Shown: one piece after another, positions 1 to 10,003 of the stretch
Layout: the number at the start of each line of letters is the position of its first letter
Position numbering within the stretch: the first letter of the stretch is position 1
Notes under the pieces: model-generated
What the model saw: only the letters and a program-made list of their open reading frames with translations
Databases searched by the model: none
Told to the model about the DNA's origin: nothing
Assembly: GCF_022760805.1 (NCBI RefSeq)
Contig: NZ_JAIVFL010000001.1
Span: 2,170,001 to 2,234,000 of the forward strand
Length of the DNA: 64,000 nucleotides
Reading direction: 5' to 3'
Origin: Candidatus Mycolicibacterium alkanivorans
GTDB taxonomy: Bacteria > Actinomycetota > Actinomycetes > Mycobacteriales > Mycobacteriaceae
Program-made: the position numbers and the translations under genes

Positions 1-580
1 GCTTCGACAGCGGCACCTCGCCCTCGCCGTTGCCGACGATCACGTCGTAGATCGGAACGTCGCCGACCAGTCGCGCGGTGCGCTTCTTCTCCTGCGCCAG
101 CAGCGGCTTGACCCGCGACGGCGACCCCTCTGCGACGAAGATCACGCCCGGCCGTCCGATCACGCGGTGCACAGCGTCGAAATGCCCGGTGGCGGCCACA
201 CCCGGAGTGACCCGCCACTTGCCGCGTAGGTTCTCCAGCGCCCAGGCCGCTGCACCGGTCTGCCCCTCGGCCTTCTGATACACCGACTTCTGCGCGCGCC
301 GGCCGAAGATGATGAACGCGACCAGCGCGCCGAGGACCACGCCGAGCGGGATCAGCAGGTACGTCGTCAACCCGCCGGCGTAGATGCCGACGGCCACCGC
401 CAGCACCACGATCAGCACGAACGCGCCGATCATGTACGGCAGAAGCCGCTTGTCCTCCTTGCGCTGCATCTGGAAGGCCTGCCACAACTGACTGCGGCGC
501 TGCTTGGACGCCGCCTTGCGGGCGGCCTTCGCCTCGGCCTTGGCCGCCTTGGTCTCGGCGGCGGAGCGGGTCTTTGCCAT
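1..580 (-). CDS. DUF4191 membrane protein (Rv2219-like), 3' end cut by window
   Basis: The first 193 codons are visible; the stop lies beyond the window edge. The protein opens with a Lys/Ala/Arg-rich cytoplasmic segment (residues 1-45), then two hydrophobic segments (about 47-68 and 75-93), then a soluble domain containing VIFVAEG and a Lys/Arg-rich stretch. This architecture and its position directly after lipA match the actinobacterial DUF4191 family. ATG at 580 lies 4 bases after the lipA stop, so it is probably the last or a late gene of the lipoylation operon. The function is unknown; I infer co-transcription only from spacing. Confidence 0.85.
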   Translation of the reverse strand, partial: MAKTRSAAETKAAKAEAKAARKAASKQRRSQLWQAFQMQRKEDKRLLPYMIGAFVLIVVLAVAVGIYAGGLTTYLLIPLGVVLGALVAFIIFGRRAQKSVYQKAEGQTGAAAWALENLRGKWRVTPGVAATGHFDAVHRVIGRPGVIFVAEGSPSRVKPLLAQEKKRTARLVGDVPIYDVIVGNGEGEVPLSK

Positions 581-584
581 TGGT

Positions 585-1583
585 TCAGGATACGGAAAGA
601 GATGCCGCCGCCGCCGCGGCTCCGGTGCCTGAACGCCGCGCGGCGATCGTCTGCGCATACAGCCGGCCGGCCCGGTAGGACGAGCGCACCAGCGGCCCGG
701 CCAGGACACCGGCGAATCCCAAGCCCTCGGCGTAGCCGGCGAGCTCGACGAACTCGTCGGGGTGGACCCAGCGCTCCACCGGATGGTGGCGTAGCGACGG
801 CCGCAGGTACTGGGTGATGGTGACGATGTCGCAGCCCGCACCGTGCAGGTCGGCCAGCGCGGTGCGGACCTCCTCGATGGTCTCGCCCATACCGAGGATG
901 AGGTTGCTCTTGGTCACCAAGCCGAACTCGCGGGCGGCGGTCAGCACGTCGAGGCTGCGCTGGTAGCGGAACGCGGGACGGATCCGCTTGAAGATGCGCG
1001 GCACGGTTTCGACGTTGTGCGCGAAGACTTCTGGACGGGACTCGAACACCTCACGCAGCAGATTGGGATCACCGTTGAAGTCCGGGGCCAGCAGCTCGAC
1101 GCCGGTCGACGGGTTGAGCGCCTCGATGGCGCGCACCGTCTCGGCGTAGAGCCAGGCACCGCCGTCGGGCAGGTCGTCACGGGCGACGCCGGTGACCGTC
1201 GCGTACTTCAGACCCATGGCGGCCACACTCTCGGCGACCCGGCGCGGCTCGTCGCGGTCGAGCTCCGCGGGCTTGCCCGTGTCAATCTGGCAGAAGTCGC
1301 AGCGACGGGTGCACTGTTCGCCGCCGATCAGGAACGTCGCCTCGCGGTCCTCCCAGCATTCGTAGATGTTGGGGCAGCCGGCCTCTTCGCAGACGGTGTG
1401 CAGGCCTTCACGGCGGACCAGACCCTTGAGCGCGGTGAACTCCGGGCCCATCCGGGCGCGGGTCTTGATCCAGGGCGGCTTGCGTTCGATCGGGGTCTCG
1501 GCGTTACGGACCTCCAGGCGCAATAACTTGCGGTTCCCCGGAGCCGCCGGGCCGGCGACATCGGATTCGGGGTCGACGCTCAC
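585..1583 (-). CDS. lipA: Lipoyl synthase LipA
   Basis: A radical SAM enzyme that inserts two sulfurs into octanoyl groups on lipoyl domains of E2 and H proteins, in the cytoplasm. The radical-SAM motif CTRRCDFC (Cys91, Cys95, Cys98) and the auxiliary cluster cysteines Cys65, Cys70 and Cys76 (C-x4-C-x5-C) are present, as is the C-terminal RSSY motif. Its 332 residues are typical for actinobacterial LipA. The start is GTG at 1583, which overlaps the lipB stop as GTGA, so translation is probably coupled. The substrate protein DlaT is encoded upstream in the same run of genes. Confidence 0.97.
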   Translation of the reverse strand: MSVDPESDVAGPAAPGNRKLLRLEVRNAETPIERKPPWIKTRARMGPEFTALKGLVRREGLHTVCEEAGCPNIYECWEDREATFLIGGEQCTRRCDFCQIDTGKPAELDRDEPRRVAESVAAMGLKYATVTGVARDDLPDGGAWLYAETVRAIEALNPSTGVELLAPDFNGDPNLLREVFESRPEVFAHNVETVPRIFKRIRPAFRYQRSLDVLTAAREFGLVTKSNLILGMGETIEEVRTALADLHGAGCDIVTITQYLRPSLRHHPVERWVHPDEFVELAGYAEGLGFAGVLAGPLVRSSYRAGRLYAQTIAARRSGTGAAAAAASLSVS

Positions 1584-2266
1584 GGGGTCGATGCTACGTG
1601 AGTCGACACCGCCAGGCGGCCGTCAAGTGCGTCACACACCGCCTCGGCAACCCCTGCGCGCACGTCGTCGACTCCGACCCGTCGGCCCAATTCAGCGGTC
1701 AGCGACGTCACCCCGGCGTCGGTGATGCCGCATGGCACGATCGCCGCATAGGCCGTCAGATCACAGTCACAATTCAGCGCGAATCCGTGCAGGGCGGTTC
1801 CGCGGGCCACCCGGATCCCGATGGCGGCGATCTTGCGGGCCGGCCGCGTGGCGTCGGCGGGCAGCCACACCCCGGACCGGCCGTCCACCCGACCGGCGGT
1901 CAGGCCGTACTCCGCGCACACGTCGATCAGTGATTCCTCAAGGCGTCGAACGTAATTCACCACATCGAGCGGCTCGGCCATGCCGATTACCGGGTAGCCG
2001 ACCAACTGCCCGGGACCGTGCCAGGTAATCTTGCCGCCCCGATCGGTGTCGACGACGGGCGTGCCGTCCACCGGACGTTCGTGGGCCTCGGTGCGCTTGC
2101 CGGCGGTGTAGACCGGCGGGTGCTCGAGCAGCAGCAGGGTATCCGGGCCGCCGACAACCCGGGCGTCGACGAGGCCACGTTGCAGCTGCCAGGCGTCCCG
2201 ATAGTCGACGGTGTCCAATTGCCGCACCTCGATCGGCGCTGAGCTGGACCGGATGGACTGCCGCAC
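1580..2266 (-). CDS. lipB: Octanoyl-ACP:protein transferase LipB
   Basis: Transfers octanoate from acyl carrier protein to the lipoyl-domain lysine, the step before LipA. The family core [17 protein letters not shown], the RVDGRSGVW segment and the catalytic-Cys region [12 protein letters not shown] are all present. I start it at GTG 2266, giving 228 residues, close to the M. tuberculosis protein (230 from memory). An upstream ATG at 2320 would overlap the preceding gene and adds sequence not shared with the family. It follows the SDR gene by 13 bases and overlaps lipA by 4. Confidence 0.95.
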   Translation of the reverse strand: MRQSIRSSSAPIEVRQLDTVDYRDAWQLQRGLVDARVVGGPDTLLLLEHPPVYTAGKRTEAHERPVDGTPVVDTDRGGKITWHGPGQLVGYPVIGMAEPLDVVNYVRRLEESLIDVCAEYGLTAGRVDGRSGVWLPADATRPARKIAAIGIRVARGTALHGFALNCDCDLTAYAAIVPCGITDAGVTSLTAELGRRVGVDDVRAGVAEAVCDALDGRLAVSTHVASTP

Positions 2267-2279
2267 CCAACCGACGGTA

Positions 2280-3188
2280 CTACCCCTGCGCAGATTGGGT
2301 GGCGTAGGCCAAAGCCTCACCGATGGTGTTGTGGTGGAACACGAAACCGGCCCGCTCGAGGGCGGCCGGGATGGCCCGCTGTCCGCCGAGCAGTCCCTCG
2401 TCGGCGAACTCGCCGAGCACGGTGCGCAACGCGAATCCCGGGACCAGCCAGGGGGTGGGGCGGTTGAGGGCCCGGCCCAGCGCGGCGGCGAACTCGGAGT
2501 TGGTCACCGGCGCAGGCCCGGTGAAGTTGACCGGCCCGGCCAGGCCGTCGCTGTTGATGGCAAACAGCAGCGCACGCACTTCGTCCTCGAGGCTGATCCA
2601 CGGCACGTATTGCCTGCCCCCGCCGAGCCGTCCGCCGAGCCCGAAGGAGAACAGCGGGCGCAGTCGGCCCAGCGCGCCGCCGCCGGGGGAGAGCACCAGC
2701 CCGGTGCGGGCCAGCACCACCCGGACTCCCGCCTCCTCGGCCGGCGTCGTCGCGGCTTCCCAGTCGACACACAACCGGGCCAGGAAACCCGTTCCAGGAG
2801 AGGCCATTTCGTCGACCACCCGGCTTCGGGTGTCGCCGTAGTAGCCCACCGCGCCGGCGTTGATGAGCACCGGCACCCCGGCGTCGACGACCGCGGCGGA
2901 GATGACCTCGGTCGGCGCGATGCGGCTGTCGCGCAGGATCTGCTTGAACGCCCCCGACCACCGCTTTTCGCCGACGTTGACCCCACAGAGGTTGATCACG
3001 GCGTCCACACCCTCCAGACCGGCCGGGTCGAACTCACCGCTGTCGGGGTTCCAGTGCAGTTCGTCACCGTTGGCCGGGGCGCGGCGGACGATGCGGATCA
3101 CCCGGTTGTCCGCAGCGCGCAGCGCCGAGACCAGCGCCGATCCGATCAGACCGGACGAACCGGCGATGGCGATTACCGAGTCGCCCAT
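2280..3188 (-). CDS. TIGR01777-family NAD(P)-binding epimerase-like protein (Rv2216-like)
   Basis: A 302-residue atypical SDR protein. The nucleotide-binding glycine motif [10 protein letters not shown] is at residues 10-19, followed by the family segments [14 protein letters not shown] and [10 protein letters not shown] and the C-terminal AFVFHHNT-like stretch found near the end of TIGR01777 members. The biochemical role of the family is unknown. It lies 3 bases downstream of dlaT and 13 upstream of lipB, an arrangement shared with M. tuberculosis, which suggests but does not prove a link to lipoate or 2-oxoacid dehydrogenase metabolism. Confidence 0.88.
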   Translation of the reverse strand: MGDSVIAIAGSSGLIGSALVSALRAADNRVIRIVRRAPANGDELHWNPDSGEFDPAGLEGVDAVINLCGVNVGEKRWSGAFKQILRDSRIAPTEVISAAVVDAGVPVLINAGAVGYYGDTRSRVVDEMASPGTGFLARLCVDWEAATTPAEEAGVRVVLARTGLVLSPGGGALGRLRPLFSFGLGGRLGGGRQYVPWISLEDEVRALLFAINSDGLAGPVNFTGPAPVTNSEFAAALGRALNRPTPWLVPGFALRTVLGEFADEGLLGGQRAIPAALERAGFVFHHNTIGEALAYATQSAQG

Positions 3189-3191
3189 AAC

Positions 3192-4872
3192 TCAGAGCCC
3201 CAGGTCGGCCTCGAACGCTCCCTCTTCGAGCCGGCGCTTGACGGTGGTCAGGAAGCGGCCGGCGTCGGCACCGTCGATGAGGCGGTGGTCATAGGTCAGC
3301 GGCAGGTAGCAGATGGAGCGCACGCCGATCGACTCGTTGCCGGTGTCGTCGACCACCACCCGCGGACGCTTCACGATGGCGCCGGTACCCAGCATGGCGG
3401 CCTGCGGCGGCACCAGGATCGGGGTGTCGAACAGCGCGCCCTGGCTGCCGATGTTGGTGATCGTGAAGGTGCCGCCGGACAGCTCGTCGGGCTTGAGGTC
3501 ACCAGAGCGGGCCCGGGCCGCGATGTCGTTGATCGCGCGGGCGAGCCCGGCCAGTGACAGGTCACCGGCGTTGTGGATCACCGGGGATAGCAGGCCCTGA
3601 TCGGTGTCGACGGCGAACCCGAGGTGCTCGGCGTCGTAGTAGGTGATCTCCTTGGTGTCCTCGTTGTAGCTCGCGTTGATGTTCGGGTGTGCCTTCAGCG
3701 CGTCGATCACCGCGCGGGCGATGAACGGCAGGTAGGTCAGGTTCACGCCCTCGCGCTCGGCGAATTCGTTCTTGGCCCGCGCCCGCAGCGCCACGATCTT
3801 GGTCATGTCGACCTCGTGGGTCTGCGTGAGCTGTGCGGTGGCCTGCAGCGACTCGCGGGTCTTCTTGGCGGTGAGCTGACGGATCCGGTTGGCCTTCTGC
3901 GTGGTGCCGCGCAGGTGGGCCAGCGGGGAGTGCCCCGCTGCGGCCGCGGGAGCCGGGGCTGACGCAGCCGGCGCCGGTGCCGGTGCCGGTTGTGCCTTCT
4001 TGGCTTCCGCCGCAGCCAGCACATCCTGTTTGCGAATTCGTCCGCCGACACCGGTGCCCTTGACCGTCGCGAGGTCGATTCCGTTCTCGGCAGCCAACTT
4101 TCGCACCAGCGGAGTGACGTACGGGCTGCCGTCGCCTGCCTCGGCCTGCGCCGCGGGAGCCGGGGCCGCCGCAGGAGCAGGCTCGGGCTTCGGTTCCGGC
4201 TTGTTCGGGCTTCGGCTCGGGGGCGGGTTCTGCTTTCGGGGCGGGCGCGGGCGCCGACTGCGGCGCGGCACCGGTCGCACCGATCTGGGCCAGCTCGCCG
4301 CCGACCGCAACCGTGACGTCCTCTTCTGCGGTGATGCTGATCAAGGTTCCCGCTGCCGGTGAGGGGATCTCGGTGTCAACCTTGTCGGTGGAGACCTCGA
4401 CGAGTGGCTCGTCGACCGCCACGGGGTCGCCGACCTTCTTCAGCCAGCGGGTCACGGTGCCTTCGGTGACCGACTCGCCGAGTTCGGGCATCAACACCGG
4501 GGTCGACGAGCCCGACGACTGTGCGACCGGCCGGGCCGCGGGCGCCGGCTCGGGTTCGGGCTGCGCGGCCGGCTCCTCGGCGGGCTTCTCCTCCGCGGCC
4601 GGGGCGGGCGCGGGGGCGGATTCCGCGGCCTCGCCCGCCCCGCCGATGATCGCCAGCTCGCCGCCGACCTCGACGGTGTCGTCCTGCTGGGCGACGATCT
4701 TGGTCAGCACGCCGGATGCCGGGGCGGGGATCTCGGTATCGACCTTATCGGTCGACACCTCCAGCAGTGGCTCATCGACCTCCACGGTGTCGCCCTCGTG
4801 CTTGAGCCACCGGGTGACAGTCCCCTCGGTGACGCTTTCCCCGAGTGCGGGCATCTGGACGGACACGGCCAT
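3192..4872 (-). CDS. dlaT: Dihydrolipoamide acyltransferase (E2) DlaT/SucB, reading frame interrupted
   Basis: E2 core of the 2-oxoacid dehydrogenase complexes; in M. tuberculosis it also serves the peroxynitrite reductase system. From ATG 4872 the protein has two lipoyl domains (about 1-78 and 124-200), each with the [11 protein letters not shown] loop (lipoyl Lys43 and Lys164). After a Pro/Ala/Glu/Lys linker come the E3-binding domain ([17 protein letters not shown]) and the catalytic domain ending with HRLIDG (catalytic His). The two halves are in different frames. The interval is 1681 bases, one more than a multiple of three, and continuity is lost in the linker at about 4200-4226. Removing one base gives about 559 residues, near the usual length. 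The gene should be essential-like, so a sequencing or assembly error is as likely as a real indel. Confidence 0.9.
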
Positions 4873-5014
4873 AGGTCTCGGCTCCCTCGAACGGTCAGTC
4901 GTGCGGATCGATGTCCATCCTGTCATCACCGGGCCCCTCGCATGCACTCAGGGCGAAGGGTGTTTTTCTCTGGCACCATCGAAGAAAGACCCGCTGAGAG
5001 GAGTTCGGCACAAG

Positions 5015-5359
5015 TTGGGGTTGTTCGACAGGTTCCGGTCCGGTCGCGGCGGGGTCGACGGCCCGGCCGCCGACCAGAAGCACCTGCGGGAGTGGGCCGC
5101 CCAGCGCAGCGGCGTGGAGGCCTTCGTCGAGCCGCAGACCAGCGTGACGCCGATGACCATCGTGCTGGTGGCCGCCGATGGCGAATGGACCCGCCGGCCC
5201 GCGGGCGGGCCTGCCGGTGCCCGCCGGCTCGGGGAGCAACTCGGCATTCCGGTCTACGACGTGCAGAAGGTCGGCTACCCGCGGCGGATGCGCGACTACG
5301 ACGCACGTCGCCGCATCGAACGGCGCCGGGCCCTGCGCGAGGAACTCGAGGACCGCTGA
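5015..5359 (+). CDS. Conserved actinobacterial protein of unknown function, 114 aa
   Basis: Divergent from dlaT. The best start is TTG 5015, preceded by GAGAGGAG at 4996-5003; no ATG or GTG fits the conserved beginning MGLFDRFRSGRGG. The middle (VEPQTSVTPMTIVLVAADGEWTRR) looks like a beta-rich folded core, and the end (YPRRMRDYDARRRIERRR) is a strongly basic helix. There is no signal peptide or membrane segment. Codon use and coding bias match the neighbours, so it is likely a real gene. I do not recognise a characterised family. The basic tail could bind nucleic acid, but that is speculation. Confidence 0.7.
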   Translation: MGLFDRFRSGRGGVDGPAADQKHLREWAAQRSGVEAFVEPQTSVTPMTIVLVAADGEWTRRPAGGPAGARRLGEQLGIPVYDVQKVGYPRRMRDYDARRRIERRRALREELEDR

Positions 5360-5458
5360 GCGTCTTGGCACCCGCGCGCCCGCGCGGGCAGGGTCAAAGT
5401 TGTTCGGTACCAACGGTATGAGCTACTGACCGTTACAGCAATCGCCCGGAGGGGTCCG

Positions 5459-6219
5459 ATGGCCACGCGCTTCATCGACAGCAAAGACGGAACGCGCATC
5501 GCGGTGTACGAGGAGGGCAACCCCCGACGGGCCGACCGTGGTGCTGGTGCACGGATGGCCCGATTCGCAGGTCCTGTGGGACGCCGTCGTGCCACTGCTG
5601 GCCGAGAAGTTCCGCGTCACCGCGACGGGCTGAAGCGGCCCTACCGGCCAATGCGATTCGCCCACGCGGTGTCTCAGGCCGGTCATCTGAGCTACATGGC
5701 CGGGTTCTCGGTGCCGGTGCCGGTGCTGGCGCCCGCGCTGATGCGAGCTGGCGCAAAACATCTGCGCCCCTTGCTGGTTCGCGGCATTCCAGCCGAAAAG
5801 CGGCACTTCGGCGACACGTTCGTCGCCGATGGGGCCAACGGGATGAACATCTACCGCGCCAACTTCTTCCGTTCGCTCGGCCACGGCGGCGCCGACCGTT
5901 ACGTCGAGGTCCCGGTCCAGGTGATCGTCAACCTCGACGACCCCTACGTGCGGCCCTACGTCTACGACGACACCTCCCGCTGGTGCCGCGGCTGTGGCGT
6001 CGCGACATTCGCGCCGGGCACTGGTCGCCGTTCTCGCACCCACAGGTGTTGGCCACTGCCGTCACCGAACTGGCCGAGCACCTCGACGGCAAACCGGCCA
6101 GCCGCGCGCTCCTTCGGGCGCAGGTCGGCCGGCCGCGCAGCTATGGCCCCGACAAGGTGGCCGACGCAATCGTGTCGGCGGTCAAGAAGAACAAGCCGAT
6201 CCGGCCCAAGGTGCGCTAG
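5459..6219 (+). pseudogene. ephD: ephD remnant (alpha/beta hydrolase - SDR fusion), frameshifted and deleted
   Basis: EphD of M. tuberculosis is about 592 residues: an epoxide-hydrolase-like domain followed by a short-chain dehydrogenase domain. Here about 250 codons remain. The start (ATG 5459, RBS AGGGG) reads FIDSKDGTRIAVYEEGNP, then an extra C in the C-run at 5521-5525 shifts frame; the next frame carries PTVVLVHGWPDSQVLWD and hits a stop at 5632. About 100 residues including the nucleophile elbow are missing before GLKRPYRPMRF. A second one-base loss at about 5982 shifts RLWRRDIRAGHW to another frame. Finally LLRAQVGRPR joins directly to SYGPDKVADAIVSAVKK, so the whole SDR domain is gone. 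The TAG at 6217 overlaps the pepB stop from the other strand. Confidence 0.88.
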
Positions 6220-7733
6220 CCGTTCGCGGCGATGTCTTCCAGGACCGCGAACATCGTCCGCGTGGGAACCCCGGTGCCGCCCTTGGGGGTGTAGCCCCAC
6301 GGCCCCGACGTGTTGTAGGCCGGCCCGGCGATGTCGATGTGGGCCCACTGCACGCCGTCGGCGACGAACTCGCGCAGGTACACTCCGGCTACGAGCATGC
6401 CTGCGAAGCGCTGCGAGCTGACGTTGGCCAGGTCGGCCACCGAGGACTTCAGGTCGTCCTTGAGCTCCTCGGGCAGCGGCATGGCCCAGGCGTTCTCGCC
6501 CTCGCGCTGGGACAGCGCGGCCACCCGGTCGCGGAACTCGTCGCTGCCCATCACACCCGGAGTACGCGCCCCGAGTGCGACGGTCTGCGCGCCGGTCAGC
6601 GTCGCGGTCTCGATCAGGTAGTCCGGCTTGTCCTCGCAGGCCCGCACGATCGCGTCGGCCAGGATCAATCGGCCCTCGGCGTCGGTGTTGAGCACCTCGA
6701 CGGTGGTTCCGCCGTACTGGGTGAGAACGTCACCGGGGCGCTGCGCGGTCGACGAGGGCATGTTCTCGGCCATCGGCACCGTTGCGATCACGTCGATCGG
6801 AAGCTCTTGGCGGGCGGCCAGCACAACCGTGGCGATCACCGCGGCGGCACCGCCCATGTCGGAGGTCATGTGGTGCATCGAGGCGGCCGGCTTGATGGAG
6901 ATGCCGCCGGTGTCGAAGGTGATGCCCTTGCCGACCAGCGCGACCCGCTTGGCCCCCTCGCCCTTCGCGCCCCGGTACGTCAGCCGCACCAGGCGCGGCG
7001 GGCGCGACGAGCCCTTGCCCACGCCGACGATGCCGCCGAAACCGCCCTTGGCCAAAGCCTTGTCGTCGAGCACCTCGACCTCCAGTCCGGCGGCCTCGCC
7101 CAAAGTCTGTGCGCGCTTGGCGAATTCGGCCGGGAAGAGATGACTGGGCGGGGTGTTGGCCAGATCGCGGGCGGTGTTGACCGCCGTCGCGATCGCGGTG
7201 GCCCGCGCGGCGTCCTTCTTGGCGGACGAGGCGGTGCTCAGCGCGGTGATCTTCGACAGTGCCGGGTCCTTGGGTGCGGTCTTGGCGCTGCGGAACTCGG
7301 TGAACCGGTAACTGCCGAGGATCAGGCCCTCGATCGCGGCCTCCAGGTGCAGTTCGGTCAGCGTGGTGATGACGGCCTCGACCCCCGTCAGAGAGCGTGC
7401 CGCCGCCCCGGCGGCACGGCGGATCACCTCGGCAGGCCATTCGTCGCGCGGGCTTCCCAGCCCCACGGCCAGCACACTGCCCACCGGCAGTGTCGGCACG
7501 TGCAGGCGGGCGACCTGCTCGGTTGCGCCCTTGGCGCCCAGTGCGCGCAGGCCCACCTCGATCTCGCCGATGGCCTCGGCGTCGAGGAACGGGCCGCCGA
7601 CCACCTTCGGTGCGGCGTCGTTGTCCGAGTCGGTGACGACGGGAACGATCAGCACCGCTGACCCCACGCCCCGCTTGGGAAGCGAGCTGGCGACGGTGAC
7701 GGCAGGCGCGGTGTATCCGGGTTCGGTGCTCAC
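6216..7733 (-). CDS. pepB: Leucyl aminopeptidase (M17 family)
   Basis: A cytoplasmic di-metal aminopeptidase that removes N-terminal residues from peptides. The 505-residue protein has the M17 active-site segments [15 protein letters not shown] (metal and catalytic Lys), [10 protein letters not shown] and the signature [13 protein letters not shown], in the right order in the C-terminal half. The N-terminal half is the less conserved M17 N domain. The start is GTG 7733. It is monocistronic here, convergent with the ephD remnant and divergent from gcvT, as in M. tuberculosis. Confidence 0.95.
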   Translation of the reverse strand: MSTEPGYTAPAVTVASSLPKRGVGSAVLIVPVVTDSDNDAAPKVVGGPFLDAEAIGEIEVGLRALGAKGATEQVARLHVPTLPVGSVLAVGLGSPRDEWPAEVIRRAAGAAARSLTGVEAVITTLTELHLEAAIEGLILGSYRFTEFRSAKTAPKDPALSKITALSTASSAKKDAARATAIATAVNTARDLANTPPSHLFPAEFAKRAQTLGEAAGLEVEVLDDKALAKGGFGGIVGVGKGSSRPPRLVRLTYRGAKGEGAKRVALVGKGITFDTGGISIKPAASMHHMTSDMGGAAAVIATVVLAARQELPIDVIATVPMAENMPSSTAQRPGDVLTQYGGTTVEVLNTDAEGRLILADAIVRACEDKPDYLIETATLTGAQTVALGARTPGVMGSDEFRDRVAALSQREGENAWAMPLPEELKDDLKSSVADLANVSSQRFAGMLVAGVYLREFVADGVQWAHIDIAGPAYNTSGPWGYTPKGGTGVPTRTMFAVLEDIAANG

Positions 7734-7759
7734 GAGGATTCACACTAAACGGCAGGCGC

Positions 7760-7765
7760 TAGTGT
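7760..7765 (+). promoter_or_regulatory. Candidate -10 element for leaderless gcvT
   Basis: TAGTGT fits the mycobacterial TANNNT -10 consensus and ends 8 bases before the gcvT GTG at 7774. No Shine-Dalgarno-like sequence lies in between, so the transcript may begin at or very near the start codon. Confidence 0.4.
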
Positions 7766-7773
7766 TGTTCGTC

Positions 7774-8874
7774 GTGACCGACACCGACCTGCTGCACGGC
7801 CCCCTCGAGAGCCAGCACCGCGAACAGGGTGCCACCTTCGCGCCCTTCGGTGGATGGCTGATGCCGGTGTCCTACGCCGGCACCGTCAGCGAGCACACCG
7901 CCACCCGCGAAGCGGTCGGCCTGTTCGACGTCAGCCACCTCGGCAAGGCGCTCGTGGTGGGACCCGGTGCGGCGGAGTTCGTCAACTCCGCGATGACCAA
8001 CGATCTGCGCCGGATCGGTCCGGGCAAGGCGCAGTACACGCTGTGCTGCACCGAGGGCGGCGGCGTGATAGACGACCTCATCGCCTACTACGTCAGTGAC
8101 GACGAGATCTTCCTGGTGCCCAACGCGGCTAACACCGCGGCCGTGGTGGAGGCACTGCAAAAGGTTGCGCCGCAAGGCATTTCGATCACCAACGAGCACC
8201 GGTCCTATGCGGTGCTCGCGGTGCAGGGACCACGCTCCTCCGACGTGCTGGCCGCCCTGGGCCTGCCCACCGACATGGACTACATGGGCTACGCCGACGC
8301 CGAGTACTCCGGCGTGCCGGTGCGGGTCTGCCGGACTGGCTACACCGGCGAGCACGGCTACGAACTGCTGCCTTCGTGGCAGGCGGCCCCGACGGTGTTC
8401 GAGGCGCTGGTGAGCGCGGTCGGCGAGGCCGGCGGTCAGCTGGCCGGTCTGGGAGCGCGCGACACGCTGCGCACCGAGATGGGCTACCCGCTGCACGGCC
8501 ACGAACTCTCCCTGGACATCTCGCCGCTGCAGGCCCGGTGCGGCTGGGCGATCGGCTGGAAGAAGGATGCGTTCTGGGGCCGCGACGCCCTGCTGGCCGA
8601 GAAGCAGGCCGGACCCCGTCGGCTGCTGCGCGGCCTGCGCGCGGTCGGCCGCGGAGTGCTGCGTCCCGATCTCACCGTGCTCGACGGATCCGAGCCGGTG
8701 GGCGTGACGACGTCCGGGACGTTCTCGCCGACACTCAAAGTCGGTATCGCCCTCGCCCTCGTCGAGGCCGACGCCGGTATCGAGGACGGCGCGCTGGTGA
8801 ACGTCGACGTGCGGGGCCGCGCTCTGGAGTGCGAGGTGGTCAAACCACCTTTTGTCGAGGTCAAAACCCACTAG
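7774..8874 (+). CDS. gcvT: Glycine cleavage system aminomethyltransferase GcvT
   Basis: T protein of the glycine cleavage system: moves the aminomethyl carbon from lipoylated H protein to tetrahydrofolate. The start GTG 7774 gives 366 residues beginning with [15 protein letters not shown], aligned with the actinobacterial family. Conserved features include [10 protein letters not shown] near the N terminus, [23 protein letters not shown] and the C-terminal barrel segment [16 protein letters not shown]. Its activity depends on lipoate, the product of the operon at the left of the window, but gcvH and gcvP are not nearby. ilvE follows after 22 bases, with its own promoter. Confidence 0.95.
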   Translation: MTDTDLLHGPLESQHREQGATFAPFGGWLMPVSYAGTVSEHTATREAVGLFDVSHLGKALVVGPGAAEFVNSAMTNDLRRIGPGKAQYTLCCTEGGGVIDDLIAYYVSDDEIFLVPNAANTAAVVEALQKVAPQGISITNEHRSYAVLAVQGPRSSDVLAALGLPTDMDYMGYADAEYSGVPVRVCRTGYTGEHGYELLPSWQAAPTVFEALVSAVGEAGGQLAGLGARDTLRTEMGYPLHGHELSLDISPLQARCGWAIGWKKDAFWGRDALLAEKQAGPRRLLRGLRAVGRGVLRPDLTVLDGSEPVGVTTSGTFSPTLKVGIALALVEADAGIEDGALVNVDVRGRALECEVVKPPFVEVKTH

Positions 8875-8884
8875 CCGCCCGGTC

Positions 8885-8890
8885 TACAAT
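8885..8890 (+). promoter_or_regulatory. -10 element (TACAAT) of leaderless ilvE promoter
   Basis: A TACAAT hexamer ends exactly 6 bases before the ilvE ATG at 8897. With the usual 6-7 base distance to the transcription start, the mRNA would begin at the start codon. No ribosome binding site is present. Confidence 0.6.
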
Positions 8891-8896
8891 TGCCGT

Positions 8897-10003
8897 ATGA
8901 CCATCGGTCCCCTCGAATTCACGGTTGAGCGCAACGCGAATCCGGCGAGCGACGAGGTACGCGGTCAGATCCTGAAGGACCCTGGTTTCGGCCGCTATCA
9001 CACCGACCACATGGTGTCGGTGCTCTACACCGACGAGCTGGGGTGGCACGACGCCCGGGTGCTGCCGTACGGCCCGATCGAATTGGATCCGTCTGCGATC
9101 GTCCTGCACTACGCGCAGGAGGTCTTCGAGGGGCTGAAGGCCTACCGGTGGACCGACGGGTCGATCGTGTCGTTCCGGCCCGAGGCAAACGCCGCGCGGC
9201 TGCGGACGTCCTCTCGCCGGCTGGCCATCCCGGAGCTGCCCGAAAGCGTGTTCATCGAGTCGCTGCGGCAGCTGATCGCGGTCGACGAGCCGTGGGTTCC
9301 GCCCGCCGGCGGGGAGGCGTCGCTGTATCTGCGGCCGTTCGTCATCGCCACCGAACCGGGCCTCGGGGTGCGACCGGCCTCGGAGTACCGCTACCTGGTG
9401 ATCGGTTCACCGGCCGGCGCGTACTTCAAGGGCGGTATCAAGCCGGTCAGTGTGTGGCTGTCGACGGAGTACGTGCGCGCCAGCCCCGGCGGCACCGGCG
9501 CGGCCAAGTTCGGCGGCAACTACGCGGCTTCGCTACTGGCCCAGGCCCAGGCCACCGAGCACGGCTGCGACCAGGTGGTGTGGCTCGATGCCATCGAACG
9601 CCGCTTCGTCGAGGAGATGGGCGGGATGAACCTGTTCTTCGTCTTCGGCAGCGGCGGCTCGGCCCGGCTGGTCACGCCCGAACTGAGCGGTTCGCTGCTG
9701 CCGGGCATCACCCGCGACTCGCTGCTGCAGTTGGCCAGCGATGCCGGGTTCGCCGTCGAGGAACGCAAGATCGACGTCGAAGAGTGGCAGAAGGGCGCGG
9801 CCACCGGTGAGATCACCGAGGTCTTCGCCTGCGGCACCGCCGCCGTCATCACTCCGGTCTCCCACGTGAAGTTCGGCGAGGGGGAGTTCACCATCGCCGA
9901 CGGTGAGCCCGGCGAGGTGACGATGGCGCTGCGCGACACACTCACCGGCATCCAGCGCGGCACCTTCGCCGACACGCACGGCTGGATGGCCCGGCTCAGC
10001 TAG
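8897..10003 (+). CDS. ilvE: Branched-chain amino acid aminotransferase IlvE
   Basis: A PLP-dependent class IV aminotransferase for the last step of leucine, isoleucine and valine synthesis. It has 368 residues. The PLP lysine is Lys204 in [17 protein letters not shown], the same number as I recall for the M. tuberculosis enzyme. [11 protein letters not shown] and the C-terminal [14 protein letters not shown] (phosphate-binding region) are present. The start ATG 8897 sits 6 bases after a TACAAT -10 hexamer, pointing to a leaderless transcript. Its stop overlaps the end of a GGDEF remnant on the other strand. Confidence 0.96.
   Translation: MTIGPLEFTVERNANPASDEVRGQILKDPGFGRYHTDHMVSVLYTDELGWHDARVLPYGPIELDPSAIVLHYAQEVFEGLKAYRWTDGSIVSFRPEANAARLRTSSRRLAIPELPESVFIESLRQLIAVDEPWVPPAGGEASLYLRPFVIATEPGLGVRPASEYRYLVIGSPAGAYFKGGIKPVSVWLSTEYVRASPGGTGAAKFGGNYAASLLAQAQATEHGCDQVVWLDAIERRFVEEMGGMNLFFVFGSGGSARLVTPELSGSLLPGITRDSLLQLASDAGFAVEERKIDVEEWQKGAATGEITEVFACGTAAVITPVSHVKFGEGEFTIADGEPGEVTMALRDTLTGIQRGTFADTHGWMARLS

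Noticed and set aside
2267..2320. Upstream ATG start for lipB
   Set aside because: It would overlap the SDR gene by 41 bases and add residues absent from the family; GTG 2266 matches the usual length.
2211..3557. Long plus-strand reading frame (448 aa) opposite the SDR and dlaT genes
   Set aside because: It is a shadow: the minus strand carries complete recognisable proteins, and the plus-strand product is His/Arg/Gly-rich without any domain.
4313..5359. A 348-residue plus-strand reading frame spanning the dlaT antisense and the small 114-aa gene
   Set aside because: The first ~230 residues are the Ser/Pro-rich mirror image of the dlaT lipoyl domains; only the part from TTG 5015 has its own ribosome site and independent coding character.
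5372..5395. GC-rich palindrome after the 114-aa gene as a terminator
   Set aside because: The CCCGCGCG-type repeats can pair in several ways, the stem is short and there is no U-tract; too weak to call.
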